A stretch of 64,000 nucleotides of DNA from Pseudoalteromonas rubra (GCF_005887095.1 NZ_PNCI01000058.1:1-64000); one strand, 5' to 3'; shown: positions 8,979 to 19,066, numbered from the stretch's first letter. Numbers and translations: made by a program. Notes: generated by a model from the letters alone, not told the origin.

Positions 8979-9665
8979 TCATTCGAACGGGCAGGTATTT
9001 GTGGGTATAAGGGCCCAGGGCTCCATGCTGTCCGGATGCGTCTTCAATAAGTTATATAGCGCATTAAACGAAGCCCGGGTATTGCGCAGTGCAACTTTAT
9101 CAGTAAACCATTGTGGTGCCTCGCCCTGAATGTCAGCTGAGATGTGGTAATCGATATAAACTGCGTTGTCTTGCTCCGTCAGTACCCATTGCACCATGAC
9201 AGGCTGAATACGAATAACACCCTGCTCAGTTGGGTAATCTGAGACAGAACGTATCTTTAATACATAGCTTTCTTTGGACAATTGCAGCAAGCAGGCGTGT
9301 GTCACCATGTCTCGTTTACGAAGCGGCCAGGGTAAATCAAATTGGGTCAGAACGCGCGTCTGATTAGCTGCAGGGCGAGATAAAATCGTCACTGTGCTGA
9401 CATGTTTCACCCATAAAGGAACGCGCTCGGTATCATTTAGCAGATTGACCACAGATTTTGCACTGATCCCGGGCCATCTGCCGGTTACACGTATTTTCAG
9501 GGGTTGATCAAATGGCTTATGGTAGGTGATCGACAGCAACTCCGATTGATGCCAGGGTTGCCATCGCTCTGACGTCTGTGTACTGTGACCCCGCATAGCA
9601 TAAACGACAAGCCACAGTAGCAAACACAAACAGGCTAAACCTTGCTTATCACCAGTAGGGTTCAC
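8979..9665 (-). CDS. START-domain (lipid-binding fold) secreted protein
   Basis: A 228-residue protein with a short hydrophobic N-terminal segment (LACLCLLLWLVVYAM) that is either a signal peptide or an anchor. It is followed by a START/polyketide-cyclase-like domain: VVNLLNDTERVPLWVKHVSTVTIL, WPLRKRDMV and a C-terminal helix. The family binds hydrophobic ligands in a deep cavity; the ligand here is unknown. Its start overlaps the end of the CYTH-CHAD gene by 17 bases, indicating co-expression. Confidence 0.8.
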   Translation of the reverse strand: MNPTGDKQGLACLCLLLWLVVYAMRGHSTQTSERWQPWHQSELLSITYHKPFDQPLKIRVTGRWPGISAKSVVNLLNDTERVPLWVKHVSTVTILSRPAANQTRVLTQFDLPWPLRKRDMVTHACLLQLSKESYVLKIRSVSDYPTEQGVIRIQPVMVQWVLTEQDNAVYIDYHISADIQGEAPQWFTDKVALRNTRASFNALYNLLKTHPDSMEPWALIPTNTCPFE

Positions 9666-11166
9666 TGTTTAACGATGCCTGACGACTTTGCTCCATTGCA
9701 CTGACGAGAAAGTCGGCTTTTTGTTGCAACCAGACCAAAATGTCCTGCAACGCTTCACTGGACTGGCCCTCACACAGCTGGCGCAAATAGAACAAGGTTT
9801 CAAGTTCATATATGCCATAAACAATATCAACCCATGGCGCTCTGAACGCCTGACGGGTTTCTTTGTCGTACAATTTTCCCAGACAATGGCCACTCAGTAG
9901 CATATTTTCCAGCGGCTGACGACACGCCAGGTACTCTTTGACTGTCATAGCACTGTCCGCAGGGAACAGCGTAGTGAGTTTATTCCAGTCATGATCATAA
10001 GCTCGCTTTGCCAATGCCCCAACCGGGCTTTGCGCTGCCGTGATGGCATTCTGATCCCAGTTTTTACGCCATGATTTGTCCAGTAACCAACGGGTCAGCG
10101 CCAAAATCAAACGGTTATATCGCGAGCAATGGAACAAGTCTTCAATGTCAGTCACCGTTGGCTGAACGTCTTTCATGTCCGTGATCACCTGAGCCAGTTC
10201 AGGCGCATTGGAGATCCGCTTATAATAGGCGTGCCGCTTCGACGTATAGGTTTTCAGGTGTATAGCATTCTCCACCCAGCCTAATTCTGATAAAAGCCAC
10301 TTAAGCTCTTTACGCAAAAATTCTGTTGAAGACTTGTCGACAAACTCTTCAAAGAGCCAGAATGCGTGCCGGATCAGGCTGATCCCATCTATCACACGCT
10401 TGAGTGTTTTAAGACTTGGTGCGTCCAGGTAACACTGCTCATGCTTTTGGACAAACTGAATACCATGGTTGACCGTTGCTATTAGCGCCTGCTCCTGTGA
10501 GCAGCCTCTGGGCAATTTGATGACACCCAGTGTTTTATTGGCCTTTAGTGGCTTATCGTCAGCAAGACGATAACCTCTGGCCGCTTTGGAATACAATCCA
10601 AGACGCAAACCTATGTGCTGTAACAAGTGATCAGCCAGCAAAAACAGGTCATTTTTATCGCCTTCCACAAGCTCTATCTCAAGCTCAGAAATAGGCTCAA
10701 CCGAACCTTGCGCACTGATCTCGCCTTTATCAAGGACGACTTCAATTTCACTGCCTGCTTCGGTTTCAATCAGCCAGGTACGGCGGATAAAATTAGTACT
10801 GAAGATCGGGAATAAATTACTGGCAATCGATTCAAGCTGCACACCCATAGGCCAAATACTGCTGTCAAAGGCATGAATATCAGGTCGACTCCCCTTGATT
10901 GGTAAATTGTATTCAGGACGTTGATGTAACCCACCCACCACTTCACCGGCCAGCTTTATCGTCTGTTCGCACTCGTCGTCATTACAGCGTGTTCGCAAAC
11001 CTATATCTAATGCACGCAACTCCCGACTGGGTGTGTCAAAATAAGCATTTTTTAGGTTCTTAGCAGGTTTATTGCTGACTTTTTTAGCAAACTGGGTAAT
11101 TAGGGCTGGGATCAGCGGAACTTCATTGTCTGAAACCAAAAATTTCAGTTCTATCTCAGTGTCCAT
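9649..11166 (-). CDS. CYTH-CHAD inorganic triphosphatase (YgiF-like)
   Basis: A 505-residue protein. Residues 1-200 are a CYTH tunnel domain starting with the signature EIELKF (ExExK) and including RTRC and EIEVVLDKGEI. Residues about 215-490 are a helical CHAD domain rich in His and Arg. E. coli YgiF, of the same architecture, hydrolyses inorganic triphosphate, and CHAD domains bind polyphosphate. As in E. coli, the divergent neighbour is an SH3-domain membrane protein (YgiM-like). The START-domain gene overlaps its 3' end. Confidence 0.9.
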   Translation of the reverse strand: MDTEIELKFLVSDNEVPLIPALITQFAKKVSNKPAKNLKNAYFDTPSRELRALDIGLRTRCNDDECEQTIKLAGEVVGGLHQRPEYNLPIKGSRPDIHAFDSSIWPMGVQLESIASNLFPIFSTNFIRRTWLIETEAGSEIEVVLDKGEISAQGSVEPISELEIELVEGDKNDLFLLADHLLQHIGLRLGLYSKAARGYRLADDKPLKANKTLGVIKLPRGCSQEQALIATVNHGIQFVQKHEQCYLDAPSLKTLKRVIDGISLIRHAFWLFEEFVDKSSTEFLRKELKWLLSELGWVENAIHLKTYTSKRHAYYKRISNAPELAQVITDMKDVQPTVTDIEDLFHCSRYNRLILALTRWLLDKSWRKNWDQNAITAAQSPVGALAKRAYDHDWNKLTTLFPADSAMTVKEYLACRQPLENMLLSGHCLGKLYDKETRQAFRAPWVDIVYGIYELETLFYLRQLCEGQSSEALQDILVWLQQKADFLVSAMEQSRQASLNSEPYW

Positions 11167-11453
11167 CAGGAGTGTGATTTACCTATGTAATTTTAGAACC
11201 CACAAAATATACAAAGGGTCCGCACTTTGCAAACCTTTTAGTAATTATTAGCGCATTATCACCACCATTACCAACCGGTTCCGTGAATTACAGGTGTAAA
11301 CGAGCGCGCACACGACGTCTCGCCGCGACACATGATATACGCCAAAAACGACCTGCAAGCGAATTCCGGACAAAACCTGCCCCTTGCCTTTGTGCTGGGA
11401 AATCCCTACTATTTTGGTAACTTTATAAAGATATCAATATTTAAGGCCTGCGA

Positions 11454-12077
11454 ATGCTGAAAAATATCGCTTTGCCGCTGCTGCTGTCTGTGCTGTCTCT
11501 GAGCGCAATGGCGGAGCAAACCGACCTGCAAGATGAGCCCACAGTGGCGCAGTCAGCAACCGACAATAACGGTTATATTGTCGACGACTTATACCTGTTC
11601 ATGCACACCGGTCCCGGCAAGAATTATCGAATCCTGGGCTCGGTCGAAGCGGGTACCCCGATCACTATCCTAAACTCAGAGCAGGATGATTATATCCAGA
11701 TAAAAGATGACAAAGACCGCGAAGGCTGGGTCCAAAGTCAGTTTGTCACTTCTGAACCGGGGTTACGTCAGAGACTCGCAAGTGCTAATCAGGCACTGAG
11801 CGATAACAACGCGCAGCTCAATGCCTTACAGAGCAGAATTCCACAGCTTGAGCAGGCCAACTTACAGCTGCAGCAAGACAACACAGCGCTCAAAAGCAAC
11901 ATCACCGAACTGGAGCAAGCGCTGGAAGCTCAGGTACAGGCAAGCCTGAACAAATCACAAACAGAGCAACATATGTTGCTAAGCTATGGTGGCGGAATTG
12001 GGATCGCAGGTATTTTAATTGGCGTGATACTCACGCTGGTGCTGTCAAGGCGCAAGCGCTACGACGGCTGGGCGTAA
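11454..12077 (+). CDS. SH3-domain membrane protein (YgiM-like)
   Basis: A 207-residue protein. It has a signal peptide (ALPLLLSVLSLSAMA), a bacterial SH3 domain at about 40-105 (YLFMHTGPGKNYRILGSVEAG, GWVQSQFV), a coiled coil at about 108-165 rich in Gln/Leu/Asn, and a C-terminal membrane helix (GGGIGIAGILIGVILTLVL) ending in SRRKRYDGWA. This matches the TIGR04211/YgiM family. The SH3 domain should face the periplasm and may contact the cell wall. It is divergent from the CYTH-CHAD gene and closed by a terminator. Confidence 0.88.
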   Translation: MLKNIALPLLLSVLSLSAMAEQTDLQDEPTVAQSATDNNGYIVDDLYLFMHTGPGKNYRILGSVEAGTPITILNSEQDDYIQIKDDKDREGWVQSQFVTSEPGLRQRLASANQALSDNNAQLNALQSRIPQLEQANLQLQQDNTALKSNITELEQALEAQVQASLNKSQTEQHMLLSYGGGIGIAGILIGVILTLVLSRRKRYDGWA

Positions 12078-12100
12078 AAGTCGCAATACAATATACGCAT

Positions 12101-12126
12101 AAAAAAAGGCCTTTCGGCCTTTTTTT
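12101..12126 (+). terminator. Rho-independent terminator after the SH3 gene
   Basis: AAAAAAAGGCC, loop TTTC, GGCCTTTTTTT. A perfect stem with a T-run, 23 bases after the stop codon. Confidence 0.9.
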
Positions 12127-12288
12127 ATACCAATTTGCTTAATTAAGTGTTCTATTTTGAGGCGAGAAAATAGGGTCGATAACCAGGCGAAAACTTTGCT
12201 ATTTAGTTATTCTAAATGAGAAGTTTTCAACGCCGTTAGTGCCATATTTGCTCCTTCAAATTGAACAGGCATTAAGTGAAATTGGTAT
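12127..12288. repeat. 162-bp MITE-like hairpin element
   Basis: The element begins with ATACCAATTT and ends with AAATTGGTAT, which are terminal inverted repeats. Its centre forms a long hairpin: GGCGAAAACTT pairs with AAGTTTT...CGCC (12186-12234), and inside it ATTTAG pairs with CTAAAT. Its last 44 bases recur at 1-44. It carries no ORF. The right end supplies the first base of the FKBP stop codon region. It lies between a terminator and the FKBP gene end, consistent with insertion in a neutral spot. Confidence 0.7.
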
Positions 12289-12773
12289 TACTTGCCTGCG
12301 ATGGCGAGTAACTCAACTTCAAATATGAGCAACGAGCCCGGTGCAATTTTCCCGGCCGCCCTGTCTCCGTAGCCCAGATCCGGGCCGATAAAAAAGCGAA
12401 ACTTATCACCCACAGTCATCAGCTGAACGCCCTCAGTCCAGCCCGGTATGACCTGGTTCAGGCCAAAACTAATAGACTCACCGCGCACCACGGAGCTGTC
12501 GAACACTGAGCCATCCAGCAAAGTACCATGATAATGTACGGTTACTTTGTCTGTCGCGCTCGGATGCTCAGTCCCGTCGCCTTTGTTTAACACTTCATAT
12601 TGCAAACCAGAGTCGGTTGTTGTGACTCCACTCTTTTGCCCGTTTTGCGCCAGAAATTCAGCCGCCTCAATACGGTTACCTGCCGCCGCCTGTTTTTGCT
12701 GTTTACCATTTTTAAAAATGAGCCAGCCCAGCACGACGATGACCAGCACGAGAATAATATTGGTTGTTGACAT
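12288..12773 (-). CDS. FKBP-type peptidyl-prolyl isomerase, membrane-anchored
   Basis: A 161-residue protein. An N-terminal membrane helix (TNIILVLVIVVLGWLIF) is followed by a short linker and an FKBP domain (about 55-158) with VTVHYHGTLLDGSVFDSS, VIPGWTEGVQLM and LGYGDRAAGKIAPGSLLIFEVELL. The enzyme catalyses cis-trans isomerisation of proline bonds and probably acts in the periplasm, tethered to the inner membrane. It is followed by the hairpin element; 14 bases separate its start from the upstream Lon-like gene, so co-transcription is likely. Confidence 0.93.
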   Translation of the reverse strand: MSTTNIILVLVIVVLGWLIFKNGKQQKQAAAGNRIEAAEFLAQNGQKSGVTTTDSGLQYEVLNKGDGTEHPSATDKVTVHYHGTLLDGSVFDSSVVRGESISFGLNQVIPGWTEGVQLMTVGDKFRFFIGPDLGYGDRAAGKIAPGSLLIFEVELLAIAGK

Positions 12774-12787
12774 AGTGACTACCTAAA

Positions 12788-15223
12788 TTATGAATGATCT
12801 TTTTCTTGTTCGCTGGCTGCTTCGCCCTCGGCGTCTTTATCATCGCCATTCACCACATCGGCGATTTGCTGCAAGCGCGCCAATGCCAGCGCATTAATAC
12901 TCTGATCCGGATACTGACCATTGGCAAGCGCCCCGGCTTCACGTTGCATCAGCAAGGACAGCGCCTCATCCACGGTTGCCACGGCATAAATATGGAATCG
13001 GCCTTGCTGGGCTGCAGCCAGCACCTCGTCATCCAGTACCAGGTTGATCAGATTTGAGCGAGGGATGATCACACCCTGACGCCCCGTCAGGCCGCGCATT
13101 TTACACAGCTTAAAGAAACCTTCGATTTTCTCATTCACTCCGCCGACAGCCTGCACCTCACCGTGCTGGTTAATGGAGCCCGTCAGCGCCAGTGACTGGT
13201 CGATAGGAAGCTGAGTAATGGCAGAAATAAGGCCACACAGCTCAGCCAGCGACGCGCTGTCTCCGTCAATAAAGCCATAACTTTGTTCGATGGCAATGTT
13301 GGCGCTCAGCGTCAGGCTAAAGTTTTGCGCATATTTATTGCCCAGGTAACCGGTCAGCAGCATGACCCCTTTCGAGTGGATCGACTTGCCTAATTCGGCC
13401 TCGCGTTCCACGTCTATCACCCCATCGGCACCGGCATACACAGTCGCGGTGATCCGCGCTGGTGTACCAAAGGCAGTGTCGCCTATGTGTAGCACCGTCA
13501 GGCCGTTCACTTTACCGACCGCTTCACCGTCTGTGGCGATCAGGGTATGACCTTCTTCTATGTCGCTGAGCATGTTCTCACTCAGCTGACCGGTGCGATA
13601 TTGCTTGCCCACAATGGCTTCGTCGATATGCGGCGCGTCGATTTCGCTGAGCCCGTCCTGCTTGGCGTAATAACTCGCCTCCGCCACAAGCTCAAGTACA
13701 TCGGCAAAGCGTGCCGACAGCTTGTTCTGATGCTCTGCCTGGCGATAACTGAATTTCAGTAACCGCGCAAGTGCTTCGCCCGTTAAGGTACACTTAAGTG
13801 TCTGCTCACAGTACTCCTGCACCTTGGTCACAAACTGATATTGTAGTCGGTCACTGTCTGGCAAATAGTAGTCGAAGTCGGCCAGCACCCGGAACAATTC
13901 ACCGAACTCTTCGTCGTACTCACCTATGGTGTAATACAAATCACGGGAGCCCAGCAGGATGATCTTCACATCCAGCGGGATCAGCTGAGGTTTCAGGGTA
14001 AAACTGCTGCCTACCGAGCTGTCCTGATAGGGCAAATCATTTTTAATCTGGTGCGTTTTCAAAGACAGCTTGAGTCCATCCCAGACCTGTGCATTGGCCA
14101 GCACTTTGTCGGCGTCCATGATCAGGTAACCGCCGTTAGCGCGGTGCAGGGCACCCGGCTGAATAGAGCGATAACTGGTGATCAGGGTGCCATGGGCGTT
14201 GGCATACTCAATTTTGCCAAAGATGTTGCCAAAGGTCGGGTTAGGCTCGTACACCACAGGCGCGGCCTGCCCTTCTTTGAACTCCACCAGAATATTCGGG
14301 GCAAAGAAGTCGCTCAACATGCCCTTGGCATCAAAGTCATCTTTATTTTCGTCTCCTGCTGCACTGTCGTCGTCCAGCCAGTCGAGCACCGCATCAACAA
14401 TTTCGACCCGCAGATCTTTAAGATAACGAATGACACCAATGTGACTGGCATACTTATGTTCCAGTGCCTTTAGCAGTGGTTTGGTTGCTAATTCAATGGT
14501 GGTTTTTTTCAGTTCCCGGAGCTTTTCAGAAGATTCCCGCTTCCAGCGCGGCAACTCAATCAGCGCTTCTATCAGACAGTCTTCAAGTTTTTCAATGGCA
14601 TCAAAAAAGTGCTCCTGTATCGCTTCTTCCAGTGCCATAAATTCTGCGTCATCAAGCGCTTTGCCATCCACCACAGGCGCAAAACTCACCACCCCTTTTT
14701 CTTCCATCATGGCAACGCTTTTCTTAGCCGCCAGCTCTTCCACCGCGCTCAATGCCGCGTTGTATTTATTATCAAAGTCTCTGTCCAGCGATTTCTTCTT
14801 GCGCTGATAACCCGGGTTATCAAATGCCGCAGGAAACGTGTCCACCACTTCATCAAGGAAGGAGTCAATGTCATCAGCCAGTACTTTGCTCTCACCGGCC
14901 TGCATAAACAAGGCTATGGGCTCTCTGTGGTCGTCGTAGTTATTGACGTATAACCACTCTTTGGGGGTCGGACGGGTTTTGCAATGTGCCTCGAGTTTGT
15001 CTTTGACCATAGTAAAACGACCCGTTGCCGCTTCACCCATCACAAACACGTTATAACCCGGCAGTTCCATACCCAGCGCAAAATCCAGCGCACTTTGCGC
15101 CCGGTTTTGACCGATAAAAGGCAAAGGATCCGGATAAGGGTTTTGCATGCAGGTGGAGATGTGTGGCAAAGACACACTCGGAGCCAGCTGTTCGCTGCTC
15201 AAAGGCTTAATGGTTTTCGTCAT
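12788..15223 (-). CDS. Lon-like ATP-dependent protease (LonB/YcbZ type)
   Basis: About 811 residues from the ATG at 15223; a frame extension to 15253 adds ten residues. It has an N-terminal AAA-like region (FIGQNRAQSALDFALGM, GYNVFVMGEAATGRFT in place of a classical Walker A), a long helical insert, ANGGYLIMDADKVL and a C-terminal Lon protease domain. The protease shows the catalytic Ser in GDSASLAELC and Lys in VNEKIEGFF. It resembles the YcbZ/LonH group rather than classical Lon, lacking the LAN domain. A cytoplasmic ATP-dependent protease; substrates unknown. Likely co-transcribed with the FKBP gene. Confidence 0.9.
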   Translation of the reverse strand: MTKTIKPLSSEQLAPSVSLPHISTCMQNPYPDPLPFIGQNRAQSALDFALGMELPGYNVFVMGEAATGRFTMVKDKLEAHCKTRPTPKEWLYVNNYDDHREPIALFMQAGESKVLADDIDSFLDEVVDTFPAAFDNPGYQRKKKSLDRDFDNKYNAALSAVEELAAKKSVAMMEEKGVVSFAPVVDGKALDDAEFMALEEAIQEHFFDAIEKLEDCLIEALIELPRWKRESSEKLRELKKTTIELATKPLLKALEHKYASHIGVIRYLKDLRVEIVDAVLDWLDDDSAAGDENKDDFDAKGMLSDFFAPNILVEFKEGQAAPVVYEPNPTFGNIFGKIEYANAHGTLITSYRSIQPGALHRANGGYLIMDADKVLANAQVWDGLKLSLKTHQIKNDLPYQDSSVGSSFTLKPQLIPLDVKIILLGSRDLYYTIGEYDEEFGELFRVLADFDYYLPDSDRLQYQFVTKVQEYCEQTLKCTLTGEALARLLKFSYRQAEHQNKLSARFADVLELVAEASYYAKQDGLSEIDAPHIDEAIVGKQYRTGQLSENMLSDIEEGHTLIATDGEAVGKVNGLTVLHIGDTAFGTPARITATVYAGADGVIDVEREAELGKSIHSKGVMLLTGYLGNKYAQNFSLTLSANIAIEQSYGFIDGDSASLAELCGLISAITQLPIDQSLALTGSINQHGEVQAVGGVNEKIEGFFKLCKMRGLTGRQGVIIPRSNLINLVLDDEVLAAAQQGRFHIYAVATVDEALSLLMQREAGALANGQYPDQSINALALARLQQIADVVNGDDKDAEGEAASEQEKDHS

Positions 15224-15276
15224 TCCTAACTTCTTTCTCTTGGCCGGCCGCACAACTGTGTCGCGCAGGGCTGTGA

Positions 15277-15735
15277 TTAAGGGGTAAGTGCCTTACGAGC
15301 AAACTCACCGTGCCCACACTCGCTGCACGACGGAATTTCCAACGCATAATAGACATTCGTTTTATGGCCGCAATTTTTACATACTAATTGCCCCAATGCT
15401 ATCCATTCCCCCTGTTTGTAGATGCCATCGTGTTGAAAGTCTTGCACTAATGCTTGCCACTCAAGCTGAGTTCGGTCTTCCAGCTGAGCCAGTTCATACA
15501 TCACACTGGCTTTGAGCTCTTCCCAGGCCACGTCATCATAATGGTCTTTATGTTCACTCAGGTGAGCCAGATCGCGCTTCAGGTAATAGCGATAATCCGC
15601 CAGTTTATCCTTTGAGAGCTGCTTAATTGCCGCCTGTGCGTCCATAAACTCCTGCACCCATTTTTTTAGCTCATGCTCTTTGACATCTTTTAGCCACACT
15701 GAAAAGTCATCCAGCCAGCGCTTGTAATCCGCCAT
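15277..15735 (-). CDS. YbeL-like zinc-ribbon protein (DUF1451)
   Basis: 152 residues from the ATG at 15735, which has a GGGAGG ribosome site six bases upstream; an ATG 18 bases further up is possible. The N-terminal two thirds are helical and charged. The C terminus carries a zinc ribbon, CKNCGHKTNVYYALEIPSCSECGHG, with four Cys in two CxxC pairs. It lies next to leuS on the opposite strand, as ybeL does in E. coli. Function unknown. Confidence 0.85.
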   Translation of the reverse strand: MADYKRWLDDFSVWLKDVKEHELKKWVQEFMDAQAAIKQLSKDKLADYRYYLKRDLAHLSEHKDHYDDVAWEELKASVMYELAQLEDRTQLEWQALVQDFQHDGIYKQGEWIALGQLVCKNCGHKTNVYYALEIPSCSECGHGEFARKALTP

Positions 15736-15944
15736 GTTTACCTCCCGACTCACGCTATTTTACAGCACTTTTAACTTACCACTTTCTCAGTATAGTTCAG
15801 CTGACGTCACAGTCCTGAAACAAATCACTGCCATAGCGCCAATGTGCTGTAATAATTCCGCTGTGAAGCGCTGTGATCAGCGCGTTTTTTCGGGTATGCT
15901 ATCGGCAATTTTCAAATTAGTTTGCAAGAAGTCTGGAAACGTCA

Positions 15945-18533
15945 ATGCAAGAGCAATATAACCCGCAAGAAATCGAACCTAAAGTTCAATCCCATTGGGA
16001 ACAAAACAACAGCTTCAAAGTTGTTGAAGACGAATCAAAAGAAAAATACTACTGTCTGTCTATGTTCCCTTACCCAAGTGGTCGTCTACACATGGGTCAC
16101 GTTCGTAACTACACCATAGGTGATGTGGTCTCGCGTTTCCAACGACTCCAAGGCAAAAACGTCATGCAACCAATGGGTTGGGACGCATTCGGCCTGCCTG
16201 CGGAAAATGCCGCCATCAAAAACAACACGGCGCCAGCAAAATGGACCTACGAAAACATTGATTACATGCGTAATCAGTTGAAGCTGCTTGGCTTTGGTTA
16301 TGACTGGGACCGTGAAATCGCGACCTGTCACCCGGATTACTACAAGTGGGAACAATGGTTCTTCACTAAATTGTACGAAAAGGGCCTGGTCTACAAAAAA
16401 ATGTCAACGGTAAACTGGGACCCGGTTGACCAGACGGTACTGGCCAACGAGCAGGTGATTGACGGCCGTGGCTGGCGTTCAGGTGCCATCGTTGAACAAA
16501 AAGAAATTCCACAGTGGTTTATCAAGATCACCGACTACGCGCAGGAACTATTGGACGATCTGGACCAGCTTGAACACTGGCCTGAGCAGGTAAAAACCAT
16601 GCAGCGTAACTGGATCGGTCGCTCAGAGGGTCTGGAAATCGACTTTAAGCGCGCCGACAACGATGAGCAGTTCACTGTTTACACTACCCGCCCGGATACC
16701 TTTATGGGTGTAACTTACGTCGCTGTGGCTGCCGGGCACCCGATTGCTCAGGAAGCGGCAAAAAACAATGCAGACATCGCTGCGTTCGTTGAAGAATGCA
16801 AAAACACCAAAGTAGCAGAAGCCGACATGGCCACCATGGACAAAAAAGGCATCGCGACTGGCTTTTACGCTATCCATCCGCTAACCGGTAAGCAGGTGCC
16901 TATCTGGGTTGCTAACTTTGTCCTGATGGATTACGGCTCAGGTGCTGTCATGGCCGTACCAGGTCACGACCAGCGCGACTACGAATTTGCCAGTGCTTAT
17001 GGCCTGGAAATCAAACAGGTTATTGCTCCGGCTGCCGACAGCGAACTACAAGCTGATTTAAGTGAAGCGGCGTTTACCGAAAAAGGCGTGTTAATCAACT
17101 CAGGTGAGTTTGATGGTCTGGATTTTGAAGGTGCCTTCAACGCCATTGCCGACAAACTGGAAGGCATTAATGCCGGTAAGCGCAAGGTCAATTTCCGCCT
17201 GCGTGACTGGGGTGTAAGCCGCCAGCGTTACTGGGGCTCGCCAATTCCAATGCTGAACAAAGCAGACGGTAGTGAACTTGCTGCGAGCGAAGACATGTTA
17301 CCGGTCCGTCTGCCAGAAGACGTAGTAATGGATGGCGTGACCTCACCAATTAAATCAGACCCTGAGTGGGCCAAAGCAACCGTCAATGGCGAGCAGGTTT
17401 TCCACGAAACAGATACCTTTGACACCTTTATGGAGTCATCCTGGTACTATGCGCGCTACTGTAGCCCACGTTACGATGAAGGCATGCTGGAGCCGGGCGC
17501 AGCAAATTACTGGCTGCCGGTTAACCAGTACATTGGTGGTATTGAGCACGCTATCCTGCACCTGTTGTACGCGCGTTTCTTCCACAAGCTATTGCGTGAC
17601 TTTGGTCTGGTCAATTCCAGCGAGCCTTTTGAACGTCTGTTGTGTCAGGGCATGGTACTGGCAGAAACTTACTACCGCAAAGATGAAAAAGGCGGTGACA
17701 TCTGGATCTCACCAACCGACGTTGAAACAGAAACTGACGACAAAGGTCGTATCACTAAAGCATGGCATAAAGACGACGGTGAGCCAGTGTTCTCTGCGGG
17801 CATGAGCAAGATGTCTAAGTCAAAGAACAATGGTATCGACCCACAAGTCGTTATCAAGCAATACGGCGCTGACACCGTACGCTTGTTTATGATGTTTACT
17901 GCACCGCCAGAGCAGACTCTGGAATGGTCTGACTCAGGTGTAGAAGGCGCGCACCGTTTCTTACGTCGTGTCTGGAAATTTGCTGTCGATGTGAAAGCCG
18001 CCGGCACCGCCGAACTGGACCTGAGCGCACTGAACAGCGCGCAAAAGACACTGCGCCGTGAAATCCACAAAACCATCGCTAAAGTGACTGATGATGTTGA
18101 ACGTCGTCAAACCTTCAACACCGCCATTGCGGCGATTATGGAGCTGTCGAACAAACTGGCCAAAGCGCCACTGAAAGACACGCAAGACATCGCACTGGCC
18201 AATGAAGCGCTGGAAGCCATGATCATCATGCTGGCCCCTATCACGCCGCACTTGTCTCATGAGCTGTGGGAACAACTTGGTAAGCAAGGCGATGTGTTGG
18301 ATGCACGCTGGCCACAGGTTGACGCGGCAGCCTTGGTTGAAGACGAGAAACTGATCGTTGTTCAGGTCAACGGTAAATTGCGTACTAAGTTAACTGTAGC
18401 AGCAGACGCAACTCAGGAGCAGATTGAAGCGCTGGCCTTTGCCGATGAGAACGTACTGAAGTTTACCGACGGTAAAACCATACGTAAGAAAATCTACGTA
18501 CCGGGTAAACTGTTCAATGTGGTAGCCAACTAA
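15945..18533 (+). CDS. leuS: Leucyl-tRNA synthetase
   Basis: An 862-residue class I synthetase that charges tRNA-Leu with leucine. The HIGH-type motif is in YPSGRLHMGHVRNYT and the KMSKS loop in MSKMSKSKNNGIDP. The CP1 editing domain lies between, with TTRPDTFMGVTY and GHDQRDYEFA. Family-typical length (about 860). It leads a dense operon: its stop overlaps the lptE start by one base (TAATG). Confidence 0.98.
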   Translation: MQEQYNPQEIEPKVQSHWEQNNSFKVVEDESKEKYYCLSMFPYPSGRLHMGHVRNYTIGDVVSRFQRLQGKNVMQPMGWDAFGLPAENAAIKNNTAPAKWTYENIDYMRNQLKLLGFGYDWDREIATCHPDYYKWEQWFFTKLYEKGLVYKKMSTVNWDPVDQTVLANEQVIDGRGWRSGAIVEQKEIPQWFIKITDYAQELLDDLDQLEHWPEQVKTMQRNWIGRSEGLEIDFKRADNDEQFTVYTTRPDTFMGVTYVAVAAGHPIAQEAAKNNADIAAFVEECKNTKVAEADMATMDKKGIATGFYAIHPLTGKQVPIWVANFVLMDYGSGAVMAVPGHDQRDYEFASAYGLEIKQVIAPAADSELQADLSEAAFTEKGVLINSGEFDGLDFEGAFNAIADKLEGINAGKRKVNFRLRDWGVSRQRYWGSPIPMLNKADGSELAASEDMLPVRLPEDVVMDGVTSPIKSDPEWAKATVNGEQVFHETDTFDTFMESSWYYARYCSPRYDEGMLEPGAANYWLPVNQYIGGIEHAILHLLYARFFHKLLRDFGLVNSSEPFERLLCQGMVLAETYYRKDEKGGDIWISPTDVETETDDKGRITKAWHKDDGEPVFSAGMSKMSKSKNNGIDPQVVIKQYGADTVRLFMMFTAPPEQTLEWSDSGVEGAHRFLRRVWKFAVDVKAAGTAELDLSALNSAQKTLRREIHKTIAKVTDDVERRQTFNTAIAAIMELSNKLAKAPLKDTQDIALANEALEAMIIMLAPITPHLSHELWEQLGKQGDVLDARWPQVDAAALVEDEKLIVVQVNGKLRTKLTVAADATQEQIEALAFADENVLKFTDGKTIRKKIYVPGKLFNVVAN

Positions 18534-19066
18534 TGGCTACCCTGCTGAATACACCTTTATTCAGTATGACAAGACGCTGGCATGTTATCATGCTGGCGCT
18601 GTTTGCCTGTGTGGCCTTGTCAGGCTGTGGGTTTCAGTTAAAGAAGGCCTCTTATTTACCTGAAGATCTCAGAACCTTGTATCTGAGTGGTAATGACAGC
18701 AAGTCGGCTTTGTATACCAGCCTTAAGCAAGAACTCAGACGTGCTCAGATCACACTCCTGCCCTCGCCGAAGCTCGGCAATGGCCAGGATGCAGTAGAGC
18801 TGCACCTGTACCAGGACTCGCTCGAACGTCAGACACTCAGCCTGTTCAAAAATGGTCAGGTAGCGCAGTATGAGTTGGCCTATAGCGTCCGATATCGCCT
18901 CACTCGCCCGGGTTCAGAGCCTGTCGAGCAGGAATTTGAGCTTTACCGCACCTATCAGGACGACCCGGACAATGCACTGGGCAAATCTCAGGAGCGAGAG
19001 ATCATTCTCAGTGAGCTGCGTCAGTTGGCCAGCCGCCGTATTATTCGCGAATTATCTCAACTCTAA
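18533..19066 (+). CDS. lptE: LPS-assembly lipoprotein LptE
   Basis: A 177-residue lipoprotein (lipobox LSGC then GFQLKKASYLPEDL). It is the outer-membrane partner of LptD that plugs its barrel and helps insert lipopolysaccharide. An internal ATG twelve codons in gives a shorter signal peptide and could be the true start. Synteny between leuS and holA is the same as in E. coli and supports the call. One-base overlaps join it to both neighbours. Confidence 0.93.
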   Translation: MATLLNTPLFSMTRRWHVIMLALFACVALSGCGFQLKKASYLPEDLRTLYLSGNDSKSALYTSLKQELRRAQITLLPSPKLGNGQDAVELHLYQDSLERQTLSLFKNGQVAQYELAYSVRYRLTRPGSEPVEQEFELYRTYQDDPDNALGKSQEREIILSELRQLASRRIIRELSQL

